Shown here piece by piece: positions 8,191-14,191 of a DNA stretch of 18,411 nucleotides. The stretch covers positions 1-18,411 of the forward strand of contig JAAYMP010000003.1 in the NCBI GenBank assembly GCA_012521315.1. The letters are read 5' to 3'. The position numbers were made by a program, and so were the translations under genes. The notes under the pieces are model-generated. The model made no database searches. It was given only the letters and a program-made list of their open reading frames with translations, and was not told where the DNA came from. The stretch's first letter is position 1, and every line of letters starts with the position of its first letter. The stretch is from Bacillota bacterium. GTDB taxonomy: Bacteria; Bacillota; UBA4882; UBA10575.

Positions 8191-8221
8191 CAATAAATCC
8201 AACCACCGGCAAATAGGGAAC

Positions 8222-8245
8222 TGCCTCCTAGGGGGCATTTTTTTT
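8222..8245 (+). terminator. Intrinsic terminator after the barrel-like gene
   Basis: TGCCTCC (8222-8228) pairs with GGGGGCA (8231-8237), with one G-T pair and a tight loop, and is followed by eight T (8238-8245). Confidence 0.8.
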
Positions 8246-8308
8246 ACTTCAAAACCACCTGTTCAACCGGGACGATTAAGCATTGTTCATAAGGAATATA
8301 GTTTTATG

Positions 8309-8391
8309 CCGAAATCTTGGTGCCTCCTTTCGGCCCGACGAATACCTTAATATCAGGATTGAACAGTACTTATTCCGCAAGGAGGTGCCAA
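8309..8391 (+). promoter_or_regulatory. Leader with a sequence able to mask the ribosome binding site
   Basis: TTGGTGCCTCCTTTCGG (8317-8333) can pair with CCGCAAGGAGGTGCCAA (8375-8391). This gives 17 positions with one mismatch and two G-U pairs, covering the whole ribosome binding site (8379-8386) up to two bases before the ATG at 8393, with a 41-base loop. A competing small hairpin, CCGAAA (8309-8314) with TTTCGG (8328-8333), uses part of the same masking strand. Two mutually exclusive folds of this kind are typical of translational control by an RNA switch, thermometer or binding protein. The ligand or signal is unknown, and no known riboswitch class was recognised. Confidence 0.5.
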
Positions 8392-8392
8392 A

Positions 8393-9382
8393 ATGTCCGA
8401 AAAGGAACAAAACATTGCCGAAACGACCCAGGCTTTTGAACCAACGCAACAACCTGCCTGCCCGCCGGGGGGTATTCTATATACGGTGCGCGCCGGAGAC
8501 ACCCTCTTTAGCATCGCCAACCGGTTCGGAATTTCAGTAGATTGCTTACGCCGCTTCAATCCGCAAGTGGTCGGCGACCAGATCTTCCCCGGTCAGGTCC
8601 TGTGCATCCCGCCGGCGTCCGCCTGTGCGACGCCACCACCGCCGTCCTGTCCGCCGGGAGGATCCTTCTACACGGTGCAACCCGGAGACAGCCTCTTTAG
8701 CATCGCCAACCGCTTCGGCATTCCTTTAGATTGTTTACGCCGCTTCAATCCGCAAGTGACCGGCGACCAAATCTTCCCTGGCCAAATCCTGTGCATCCCG
8801 CCGGCCAGCGCTTGTGTCCCGCAACCGCAATGCCCGCCGGGAGGATTCTTGTACACGGTGCAAGCTGGAGACACCCTCTTTAGCATCGCCAACCGCTTTA
8901 ACATTCCTCTGGACTGCCTGCGCCGCTTCAATCCGCAAGTGACCGGCGACCAAATCTTCCCTGGTCAGGTCCTGTGCATCCCACCGGCGTCCGCTTGCGT
9001 GCCAACCCCGGTTCCCTGTCCACCAGGGGGGATCTTGTACACGGTGCGGGCTGGTGACACCATGTTCAACATCGCCAACCGGTTTGGGATTCCTTTAGAT
9101 TGCCTTATTCGCTTCAACCCGCAGATCCCGAACCCGAATCTGATCTTCCCGGGCCAGGTCCTCTGTGTGCCGCCGGCATCCGCCTGTGTCGGGGCACCCC
9201 AACCCCAATGCCCACCCGGAGGATTCCTGTATACGGTTCGGGCCGGCGATACCATGTTTAATATTGCCAACCGGTTCGGTATTCCCTTAAATTGCCTCAT
9301 ACGCTTCAACCCACAGATCCCGAATCCAAACCTGATCAATCCCGGCCAAGTCATCTGTGTTCCACCAAGATCAGCATGTTAG
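8393..9382 (+). CDS. Leaderless five-LysM-repeat protein with four cysteines per repeat
   Basis: Product of 329 residues: a polar N-terminus of about 22 residues, then five LysM units at residues 23-78, 86-141, 147-202, 209-265 and 273-329, ending exactly on the last repeat cysteine. Each unit has CPPGG, YTV-x2-GD, [SN]IANRF, the second cysteine in DCL or NCL, FNPQ, PGQ[VI][LI]C[IV]PP and a final SAC, so every repeat has exactly four cysteines (20 in all). LysM binds peptidoglycan GlcNAc. No signal peptide, membrane helix or enzyme domain is visible. The start is firm: AAGGAGGTG at 8379-8386, 6 bases before the ATG. Units 1-3 share GDQIFPGQ and units 4-5 share NPNLI-x-PGQ, so two repeat subtypes exist. 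The regular cysteines suggest disulfide cross-linking or metal binding, possibly in a spore coat; this is inference. Confidence 0.9.
   Translation: MSEKEQNIAETTQAFEPTQQPACPPGGILYTVRAGDTLFSIANRFGISVDCLRRFNPQVVGDQIFPGQVLCIPPASACATPPPPSCPPGGSFYTVQPGDSLFSIANRFGIPLDCLRRFNPQVTGDQIFPGQILCIPPASACVPQPQCPPGGFLYTVQAGDTLFSIANRFNIPLDCLRRFNPQVTGDQIFPGQVLCIPPASACVPTPVPCPPGGILYTVRAGDTMFNIANRFGIPLDCLIRFNPQIPNPNLIFPGQVLCVPPASACVGAPQPQCPPGGFLYTVRAGDTMFNIANRFGIPLNCLIRFNPQIPNPNLINPGQVICVPPRSAC
8459..9379 (+). repeat. Five tandem LysM-coding repeats of about 170 bases
   Basis: Units lie at 8459-8626, 8648-8815, 8831-8998, 9017-9187 and 9209-9379. DNA similarity is high; for example, CTCTTTAGCATCGCCAACCG is shared by units 1-3. 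This points to recent duplication or gene conversion between units. Confidence 0.88.
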
Positions 9383-9394
9383 GTAAACGCCAGA

Positions 9395-9430
9395 GAAGGA
9401 AGGAGGCTCCAAGCGGAGCCTCCTTCCTTC
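9395..9430. terminator. 16-bp perfect hairpin shared by two convergent genes
   Basis: GAAGGAAGGAGGCTCC (9395-9410), loop AAGC, then the exact complement at 9415-9430, followed by ATTTCTTC on the plus strand. It ends the LysM gene. The stop codon of the convergent minus-strand gene (9429-9431) overlaps its right arm, so it probably serves both. The T tracts are short on both sides. Confidence 0.75.
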
Positions 9431-9869
9431 ATTTCTTCAGGTCTTCAGGCGCCCCCATTCCCCTCCCGCGTTCACCGGAGTTTATTAAGGCTGCGCGGCC
9501 GTTACCGGCGTCGCCGAGTCCCTCCTGGGGAGGCTCTTGCTTACCGCTGACCTGACCCCCGCTTAATAAATAACCACAGATCAACGCCAACCCAACCCCG
9601 ATTGGCACAAATCCCCCAATTAACCAAAACCCCGTTCCCAAGCCATAGTAAAGCCCGGCCAGTAACCCAACCCCGCTGAAGAGCGTTATTAAACCGGCCA
9701 GTAATAATCCGAATGACCCTCTTTTAAGAATCGGGTTTATCAGCGCCGGAGGGATAATTCCCTGTTTAATCAGGGCCATCCTTTCCAAGTGAAGAAAATA
9801 GCGCATCACTAACGCGAAGATCAGCATCGCCAAGATCAAAGTGCTCATCAAAAGCATCAACCAGTTCAT
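9429..9869 (-). CDS. Small three-helix membrane protein, DUF6249-like
   Basis: Product of 146 residues with a hydrophobic N-terminal helix (about 4-25), a charged segment HLERMALIKQGIIP, two further hydrophobic helices (about 51-74 and 78-103) and a polar Gly/Glu-rich tail of about 40 residues. The first helix followed by a [RL]ER-x-ALI-x-[KQ]G segment resembles the DUF6249 family of small bacterial membrane proteins, whose function is unknown; the match is from memory. The ATG at 9869 is preceded by GGGAGG with seven bases of spacing. A promoter with TATAAT lies upstream. It is a single gene ending in the shared hairpin. Expression from an inner membrane location is expected; nothing indicates a role. 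Confidence 0.75.
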   Translation of the reverse strand: MNWLMLLMSTLILAMLIFALVMRYFLHLERMALIKQGIIPPALINPILKRGSFGLLLAGLITLFSGVGLLAGLYYGLGTGFWLIGGFVPIGVGLALICGYLLSGGQVSGKQEPPQEGLGDAGNGRAALINSGERGRGMGAPEDLKK

Positions 9870-9916
9870 GCCGCCGCCTCCCTAGACCATGTGCAATTTT
9901 AATAATATAGTTTAGG

Positions 9917-9944
9917 ATTATATCTATTATCTTCTTTATTACAA
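9917..9944 (-). promoter_or_regulatory. Promoter for the 9869 membrane-protein gene
   Basis: On the minus strand: TTGTAA (9939-9944), a 16-base spacer and a consensus TATAAT (9917-9922), about 50 bases before the start codon. Just upstream lies a small inverted repeat CTACC-TTTT-GGTAG (9951-9964), a possible protein site but short. Confidence 0.5.
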
Positions 9945-10037
9945 CCATGTCTACCTTTTGGTAGGCCCGCAAAATTCCACCTTAATTAAACCTTAAATAC
10001 AGAAACAAGAGGAAATAAGGATAATATCTTTCCATGG

Positions 10038-10862
10038 TCATCCTGGAAGACATAAACTTTTGAGCGCGCGTTGATGGGTACTCCTCCAGCGGTGGCCGAT
10101 CAGATGCGCAACTAAGGTCGGCGGAATCAGCCCTCCCAGCAACCGCAGAAGGCGATTGACCAATCCAGGTATATAAACGCTGTGGCCCTTTAACGCATGG
10201 TCCAAGGTCCGGGCCACCACAAAACCCACGTTTTTAGTAGTAATCCGGCCCATCAAACCTTGGGCATTGATCCGGTTGATTACCTCAGCCGTTGTCGGCA
10301 TGCCCGCCGGACAAAGGGTGGTCACCGTCCCGCCCCATGGCCGCAATTCTTCCCGTAAAGCTAAGGAAAAATCCAAAAGAAAACGTTTCGAAGCCGCGTA
10401 GATCGCTTTCACCGGCATCGGATAGAAAGAGGCCAGACTGGAAACGTTGATCAGGCGAAATACTTTTGTTTCATCCCGTAAATCCAGGATAGTCCTGGTC
10501 ACTTCTAAAGTGGCCTCGATATTCAACCGGATCACCTTACGGATCTGTCCCAGCGTACGATCCTTAAAGGGGCCTTCATAGTCAATCCCAGCGACATTAA
10601 TCAAACTCCAAAAGGTTAAATTGCTCTGACGAAACGCCTCAAACATTGCTTCGCGGGAGGCGTTATCCGTTAAATCGCAAGGATAAGACCGGACGTTCAC
10701 CTCGTACGCTACAGATAAAGCCGTAGCTAAATTTGCTAAAGCCTCCGCCGATAAATCAGTTAAAACGAGATCCCACCCCCGTTCCGCACACTCAACCGCA
10801 AACGCCCGGCCCAAACCTCCCGTCGCGCCAGTAATACACACGTAACTATCCATTCGGCTCAT
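10038..10862 (-). CDS. Short-chain dehydrogenase/reductase (classical SDR)
   Basis: NAD(P)-dependent oxidoreductase of 274 residues. Rossmann motif TGATGGLG (11-18), NVAG (89-92), catalytic Ser142 in NVSS, Tyr155 and Lys159 in YAASK. All are intact and correctly spaced. Asp36 after the second strand, and no basic residue at that place, would suggest NAD rather than NADP. The C-terminal third has a hydrophobic stretch (LLRLLGGLIPPTLVAHLIG) that could form a substrate lid or membrane contact, as in SDRs that act on lipid-like substrates. The ATG at 10862 has AAGGAG six bases upstream. It is transcribed divergently from the second SDR gene and shares a 44-bp nested inverted repeat with it, so both are likely under the nearby TetR regulator. 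The substrate cannot be read from the sequence. Confidence 0.9.
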   Translation of the reverse strand: MSRMDSYVCITGATGGLGRAFAVECAERGWDLVLTDLSAEALANLATALSVAYEVNVRSYPCDLTDNASREAMFEAFRQSNLTFWSLINVAGIDYEGPFKDRTLGQIRKVIRLNIEATLEVTRTILDLRDETKVFRLINVSSLASFYPMPVKAIYAASKRFLLDFSLALREELRPWGGTVTTLCPAGMPTTAEVINRINAQGLMGRITTKNVGFVVARTLDHALKGHSVYIPGLVNRLLRLLGGLIPPTLVAHLIGHRWRSTHQRALKSLCLPG

Positions 10863-10956
10863 CCTCCACTCCTTAATTCCCCTTCAGAATTGTTCCGATC
10901 GTCCTTCCAAATGGTGGCCAAAAAGAAGTTGCCAACTAAATTCTTTTCTAGAGCTA

Positions 10957-10985
10957 ATCATAGCTAAGGTAGGCCAATATGTCAA
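10957..10985 (-). promoter_or_regulatory. Near-consensus promoter for the minus-strand SDR gene
   Basis: On the minus strand: TTGACA (10980-10985), a 17-base spacer and TATGAT (10957-10962). The -35 box lies on the left outer arm of the inverted repeat at 10981-11024, so a bound repressor would cover it. Confidence 0.75.
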
Positions 10986-11024
10986 GCAATTGCTTAAAAT
11001 GTTTGTATAAAACATTTGCTTGAC
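10981..11024. promoter_or_regulatory. Nested inverted repeats, probable operator between divergent SDR genes
   Basis: The outer arms are GTCAAGCAA (10981-10989) and TTGCTTGAC (11016-11024), exact complements. Inside are a perfect 12-bp palindrome AAGCAATTGCTT (10984-10995) and AAATGTTT-GTATA-AAACATTT (10997-11017). Both divergent -35 boxes overlap the outer arms. A TetR-family gene follows the plus-strand SDR gene and is the obvious candidate ligand-responsive repressor. Binding by that protein is inference. Confidence 0.7.
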
Positions 11025-11049
11025 TTTTTGTGGCAAGTAATGTTACAGT
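11020..11049 (+). promoter_or_regulatory. Promoter for the plus-strand SDR gene
   Basis: TTGACT (11020-11025), an 18-base spacer and an extended -10, TG-T-TACAGT (-10 at 11044-11049). The -35 overlaps the right arm of the inverted repeat at 10981-11024. Confidence 0.6.
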
Positions 11050-11088
11050 AGACACAAGAGAGAGCGTTTACCAACAGGAGGCTTGAAC

Positions 11089-12006
11089 ATGGCAGGACAG
11101 TTAATGGATGGAAAAACAGTGGTCGTCACCGGAGCAACCTCGGGAATTGGTTTAGCCACTGCTTTAGGCCTTACCCAAAAAGGGGCCTACGTAATTGGCG
11201 TTGGACGGTCCAAAGCAAAATGTAGTGAAGCAGAGGCATTGATCAAAACAGCCAACCCGCAGGCCGCCATTACTTTCTTCCAAACCGACCTTGCTTCACA
11301 AAAACAGATCCGGGCGTTGGCAGCAGCAATCACCAGGAAAATTTGGGATGAACGGAACGGGGTTTTAGATGTCTTGATTAATAACGCCGGTACTTTTAGC
11401 AGCTGGTTTATGACCACCGACGAGGGTTTCGAGCTCCAATTAGCAGTGAATCATTTGGCCCCGTTCCTCCTTACCCACCAACTAATGCCCTTATTGATGG
11501 CCGCACCGGCCGGGCGGGTTATTTCCGTCAGTTCCGGTTCCCATTACGGCACAATCATGTACTGGAAAGACCTGCAACTTCGGAAACATTATAATGGTTT
11601 ATGGGCTTATAAACAGTCAAAACTGGCCAATGTCTTATTCATTGCCGAACTTGACCGGCGCTTCTCCACTACGAACTCCACTCTTCGCGCTTTCGCCGCC
11701 GATCCGGGGCTTGTTAATACGGAGATTGGCTTCAAAAACACAACCGGTCTGGCCTGCTGGGTCTGGCAAAAACGGCGGCGCAAAGGACGTCGTCCCGAAG
11801 ACGCTGCGGCAACCAGTATCTTTTTAGCGAGTAACCCGGCAGTACAAAAGGCGGATGCCATCTATTGGAAAGACGGCAAGCCTACCCCGCCCAGCCGGTA
11901 TGTCAGAAAAGCCGACGCTCGACAACGCCTGTGGATTTTATCGGAAAAAATGTGCGGGATTAAATACGCCGATTATGGTTTAGGTCTCCCTGACCGGTCG
12001 GGTTAA
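11089..12006 (+). CDS. Short-chain dehydrogenase/reductase, retinol-dehydrogenase-like
   Basis: NAD(P)-dependent oxidoreductase of 305 residues. TGATSGIG (14-21), Arg40 after the second strand (suggesting NADP), NNAG (98-101), the catalytic Ser in SVSSGSHY (148-149), and Tyr174/Lys178 in YKQSK. The long segment after the Ser, the YKQSKLAN motif and AADPGLVNTEI resemble the retinol dehydrogenase / WW-oxidoreductase branch rather than the classical SDR of the divergent gene. The start is ATG 11089, seven bases after AGGAGG (11076-11081); the frame-mate TTG 11083 is too close to that site. A tetR-family gene follows 90 bases later with its own promoter. The substrate is unknown; a lipophilic aldehyde, ketone or alcohol is a guess based on subfamily resemblance. 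Confidence 0.9.
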   Translation: MAGQLMDGKTVVVTGATSGIGLATALGLTQKGAYVIGVGRSKAKCSEAEALIKTANPQAAITFFQTDLASQKQIRALAAAITRKIWDERNGVLDVLINNAGTFSSWFMTTDEGFELQLAVNHLAPFLLTHQLMPLLMAAPAGRVISVSSGSHYGTIMYWKDLQLRKHYNGLWAYKQSKLANVLFIAELDRRFSTTNSTLRAFAADPGLVNTEIGFKNTTGLACWVWQKRRRKGRRPEDAAATSIFLASNPAVQKADAIYWKDGKPTPPSRYVRKADARQRLWILSEKMCGIKYADYGLGLPDRSG

Positions 12007-12018
12007 ACTTGTTCCCCC

Positions 12019-12047
12019 TTGACTGAATGATTCTCCTGGGATAAAGT
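12019..12047 (+). promoter_or_regulatory. Promoter for the TetR-family gene
   Basis: TTGACT (12019-12024), a 17-base spacer and TAAAGT (12042-12047), located after the SDR stop at 12006. Confidence 0.6.
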
Positions 12048-12059
12048 AGGAATGAATAA

Positions 12060-12076
12060 ATCTGCTTAAAGCAGAT
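12060..12076. promoter_or_regulatory. Palindrome at the TetR-gene transcription start, likely autoregulatory operator
   Basis: ATCTGCTT-A-AAGCAGAT, a perfect 8-bp inverted repeat with a one-base centre, beginning 12 bases after the -10 box and ending 20 bases before the start codon. It shares the core GCTTAAA with the operator between the SDR genes (10992-10998). TetR-family genes are commonly self-repressed from such sites. Confidence 0.6.
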
Positions 12077-12096
12077 GTTTTAATGAAGGTGACAGT

Positions 12097-12777
12097 ATGG
12101 TTCAGGATCGTACTACCGTCAAAACCAAAATTATTCTGGCCACAATCGAATGTATCGAAAAAGACGGCTATAATGCTGTCACTACCCGAAATGTCGCGCA
12201 GGCCGCCGGGGTTAACAACGCCGCTATTAACTACTACTTCGGATCCAAGGATCATCTCTTGGAAGAGACTTTCACTTTTACCCTTAGCCACTTTTTTATC
12301 GACCTCAATGAAATCTTGAAAGATAACGATTTACCTACTTACTCCCTTCTCAAAGTCTTCTTGTCTTTTTTGTTAGAAGGGATTGTTAATTACCCCAATT
12401 TGGTAAGGGCTTATTTTTCGGTTCCCGATGTTGTCCAGAAGTTCGGCCAATCTTTTCTCCGGCAATTGGATCAGTTCATGGAGACGATAGCCGAGCGAAT
12501 CCCAAAGGAAAACCCGGCTTTGACGGAAAGGGAAATCCGCCTCTCCCTGATGCAAATTATCTCCGTTATTATCTCCTTATGCTTACCATTGGATCTTTTC
12601 CAAGGCTTCTCGGGGCTTGATCCGAAAGATCCCGCCACGCAAATGGCCTATATTGATCACCTGCTTACCCGCTATCTGACCTGGGTAAACCCCCTTGAAA
12701 TCAAGGAAAACGAACAGAAAGTGGCCCAATTGTTGGATAAAATCAAAAACACCCTGGATTTTGACCGGCCGGATTAA
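12097..12777 (+). CDS. TetR/AcrR-family transcriptional regulator
   Basis: Homodimeric ligand-responsive DNA-binding protein of 226 residues. The N-terminal TetR domain is clear: an opening helix TKIILATIECIEKDGY, then the helix-turn-helix TTRNVAQAAGVNNAAINYYF (about 29-48) and SKDHLL. The remaining helical part, about residues 60-226, is the variable ligand-binding and dimerisation domain and shows no recognisable specificity. The ATG at 12097 has GAAGGTGA (12085-12092) four bases upstream. The gene has its own promoter with a palindrome over the start site and lies directly after an SDR gene whose promoter has similar repeats. It therefore most likely represses both SDR genes and itself. 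The stop codon lies in the loop of a terminator hairpin. Confidence 0.92.
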   Translation: MVQDRTTVKTKIILATIECIEKDGYNAVTTRNVAQAAGVNNAAINYYFGSKDHLLEETFTFTLSHFFIDLNEILKDNDLPTYSLLKVFLSFLLEGIVNYPNLVRAYFSVPDVVQKFGQSFLRQLDQFMETIAERIPKENPALTEREIRLSLMQIISVIISLCLPLDLFQGFSGLDPKDPATQMAYIDHLLTRYLTWVNPLEIKENEQKVAQLLDKIKNTLDFDRPD

Positions 12778-12791
12778 ACGGCCGGTCTTTC
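12763..12791 (+). terminator. Intrinsic terminator of the TetR gene
   Basis: GACCGGCCG (12763-12771), loop GATTAAA containing the stop codon, then CGGCCGGTC (12779-12787) followed by TTTC. The stem is perfect and GC-rich; the T tract is short. Confidence 0.75.
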
Positions 12792-12850
12792 AGTGTAGCC
12801 CAAGCCGTGGCAGCAGATCATCTTGTCGACCGACCGGTATTACCTGCCAC

Positions 12851-12889
12851 AAAAAAAGCATCCGCAGAACGCTGTGCTCCCGATGCTTT
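12851..12889 (-). terminator. Terminator-like hairpin reading on the minus strand
   Basis: On the minus strand AAAGCATC pairs with GATGCTTT (plus coordinates 12882-12889 and 12855-12862) and is followed by a run of seven T. It has no annotated minus-strand gene in front of it; the only candidate upstream is the structured element at 12921-12994. Confidence 0.5.
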
Positions 12890-12920
12890 AAAAACTTGCT
12901 TTTTTTAAGATTCGATGGAC

Positions 12921-12994
12921 TTACCACCCTGACGGATTTTCAATGAGGGTCGCCACCCGAAACTCGTGGCGATGGCCGTCGTCCAGGGTGGTAG
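12921..12994. other. Nested stem-loop of about 74 bases, candidate structured RNA or DNA element
   Basis: TACCACCCTG (12922-12931) pairs exactly with CAGGGTGGTA (12984-12993). Inside, ACGG (12932-12935) pairs with CCGT (12976-12979), and TCGCCAC (12950-12956) pairs with GTGGCGA (12966-12972) around a 9-base loop. The region 12788-13068 otherwise contains no gene. I recognise no known riboswitch, ribozyme or small RNA. No second copy was seen in this window. Confidence 0.45.
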
Positions 12995-13068
12995 TTGTTT
13001 AGCCCCATTCCAATTGCTTATTTTTTATTACATTTGAAGTAGCAACTACTGATCAAGGTCATCATAGG

Positions 13069-13380
13069 ATGTTTTACAGTAACGGAAAGGGGGTAACGAC
13101 CATAACCAGACCACGCCTTGAGAACATCTGCGATGTGTTAGAAAGACTAAAAGGAGAAAAGGTTCTCCTCCTCTTGGATTCGGGCGATCGGGAATGGGTC
13201 AAAGTCCTTGCCGTCATCGATGAGGTCCTTGTCGCCACGCTGGACCGGAAAATTATCTTTGTCGATTGTGATTGTATCTGTGCCGTGATCGCCGACTGTT
13301 TAAACGTTATTTCGGACCAATTTGGTCTTCCCGTCGATGGCGAGAATGGAGAGTTGTTGGCACCGGAAGAAGAAGAATAA
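13069..13380 (+). CDS. Small protein of unknown function, about 103 residues
   Basis: Product with a central run of short beta-strand-like segments (GEKVLLLLDSGDREWVKV, EVLVATLD, KIIFVDCDCICAVIAD) and an acidic tail ending EEEE. The pattern resembles a small Sm-like barrel, loosely like DUF2642 proteins, but I would not assign it. CDCIC is a compact three-cysteine cluster. The start is unclear. ATG 13069 has only a distant AAGGT upstream, while the best ribosome binding site (GGAAAGGGGG, 13084-13092) lies inside the frame and is followed only by ACG (13096) and ATA (13102) as possible starts. The gene is followed by two hairpins. Coding status is supported by length and codon pattern; function is unknown. 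Confidence 0.65.
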   Translation: MFYSNGKGVTTITRPRLENICDVLERLKGEKVLLLLDSGDREWVKVLAVIDEVLVATLDRKIIFVDCDCICAVIADCLNVISDQFGLPVDGENGELLAPEEEE

Positions 13381-13391
13381 ACACAAAAAAA

Positions 13392-13430
13392 ACGCTGGGT
13401 GGCGGTCCCTTTTCCAAAACGCCACAGTGT
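13392..13430 (-). terminator. Hairpin followed by T8 on the minus strand
   Basis: On the minus strand the arms ACACTGTGGCG and CGCCACCCAGCGT pair with a two-base bulge and are followed by eight T (plus A run at about 13385-13392). It may protect the end of the 13069 gene from readthrough of the opposite strand, or simply form part of a double terminator. Confidence 0.45.
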
Positions 13431-13432
13431 AA

Positions 13433-13463
13433 AAAACGACGCGCAAGCGTCGTTTTGTTTTTA
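13433..13463 (+). terminator. Intrinsic terminator after the 13069 gene
   Basis: AAAACGACGC (13433-13442), loop GCAA, GCGTCGTTTT (13447-13456), then GTTTTT. Perfect 10-pair stem. Confidence 0.85.
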
Positions 13464-13575
13464 CGATAAAGGAATTTGGGCATTTTCGGAGAAAACATAA
13501 ATTTAGGAACTCTACTTAGCATGGGTAAAACTGAGATAGCAACGGAACCAGTAACTACCAAAGGAAGTGTTTTTA

Positions 13576-14151
13576 ATGGGTAAACCACAGGGACTCCTCT
13601 TCCGCATGCTCAATGGCTTACTCGACCGGGCCTTTGCCGTACTGGGCGTCGTTGGGTTTGCGCAATTTCCCCAGTTCTTTGCGCAGTATTTGCAGAGATT
13701 AGGCGGCCATCTGGCCGAAGCCCAGTTCTTGTTGCTCAACTACGAATTGACCGCCGAATACTTCAATATGACCCTGGAGGAGTACATCGCCACCCACCTT
13801 CAGTCGGGCAATGAGATCTTCGCCTCTTCCGGCCAGCTCATCGTCGAATTAATCGACAGAATCAAGGCCTTGGAAAACTCCTTCCTGGCCCTCAATAACG
13901 CCCCGTTATATGCCCGGTGGTGGGTTTTCCTAAAGGAATACGACTTGGCGATCATCAAAGAAACCTTGACCGTTTTTAAGCCGGGGATCCCCACCACAAT
14001 CGAAGGACTAATCTACGGTGCCTGCGGACTGGTCGTCGCCTGGGCGGTTTACAATCTGCTTAAAGTGCTGCTTAAATTTTTGGCCAAGATCGTCACGAAA
14101 CCTTTCTCACGGCGGAGAAGACCAAGCTTTTCCGCCCATCGGCCGTCGTAG
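13576..14151 (+). CDS. DUF2937-like membrane protein
   Basis: Product of 191 residues. It has an N-terminal hydrophobic segment with FPQFFAQYLQRLGGHLAEA (about 31-49), a soluble middle with LTLEEYI-like MTLEEYIATHLQSGNEIFASSG, and a long C-terminal hydrophobic helix (about 144-172) before a basic tail. The PQF-x-QYLQRLGGHL-x-EA core followed by an EEYI segment matches my memory of DUF2937, a family of small inner-membrane proteins of unknown function. The start is ATG 13576, eight bases after AAGGAAG (13561-13567); an in-frame GTG at 13567 overlaps that site and is unlikely. It is a single gene, convergent with the outer-membrane protein gene, and no clear terminator is seen between them. Confidence 0.75.
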   Translation: MGKPQGLLFRMLNGLLDRAFAVLGVVGFAQFPQFFAQYLQRLGGHLAEAQFLLLNYELTAEYFNMTLEEYIATHLQSGNEIFASSGQLIVELIDRIKALENSFLALNNAPLYARWWVFLKEYDLAIIKETLTVFKPGIPTTIEGLIYGACGLVVAWAVYNLLKVLLKFLAKIVTKPFSRRRRPSFSAHRPS

Positions 14152-14191
14152 AACAGGCAGCAAACTAAAGGGATCAACTCTGTCACGGTCT

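Noticed and set aside
8459..9379. CRISPR-like regular repeats
   Set aside because: The period of about 170-190 bases, the continuous reading frame and the LysM sequence show protein-coding repeats.
10027..10050. Hairpin around the stop codon of the minus-strand SDR gene
   Set aside because: The stem is short, has a bulge and is not followed by a T run, so it is not convincing as a terminator.
13521..13583. 20-codon leader ORF overlapping the start of the DUF2937-like gene
   Set aside because: It has no ribosome binding site and no meaningful peptide; the overlap of its stop with the next start is probably chance.
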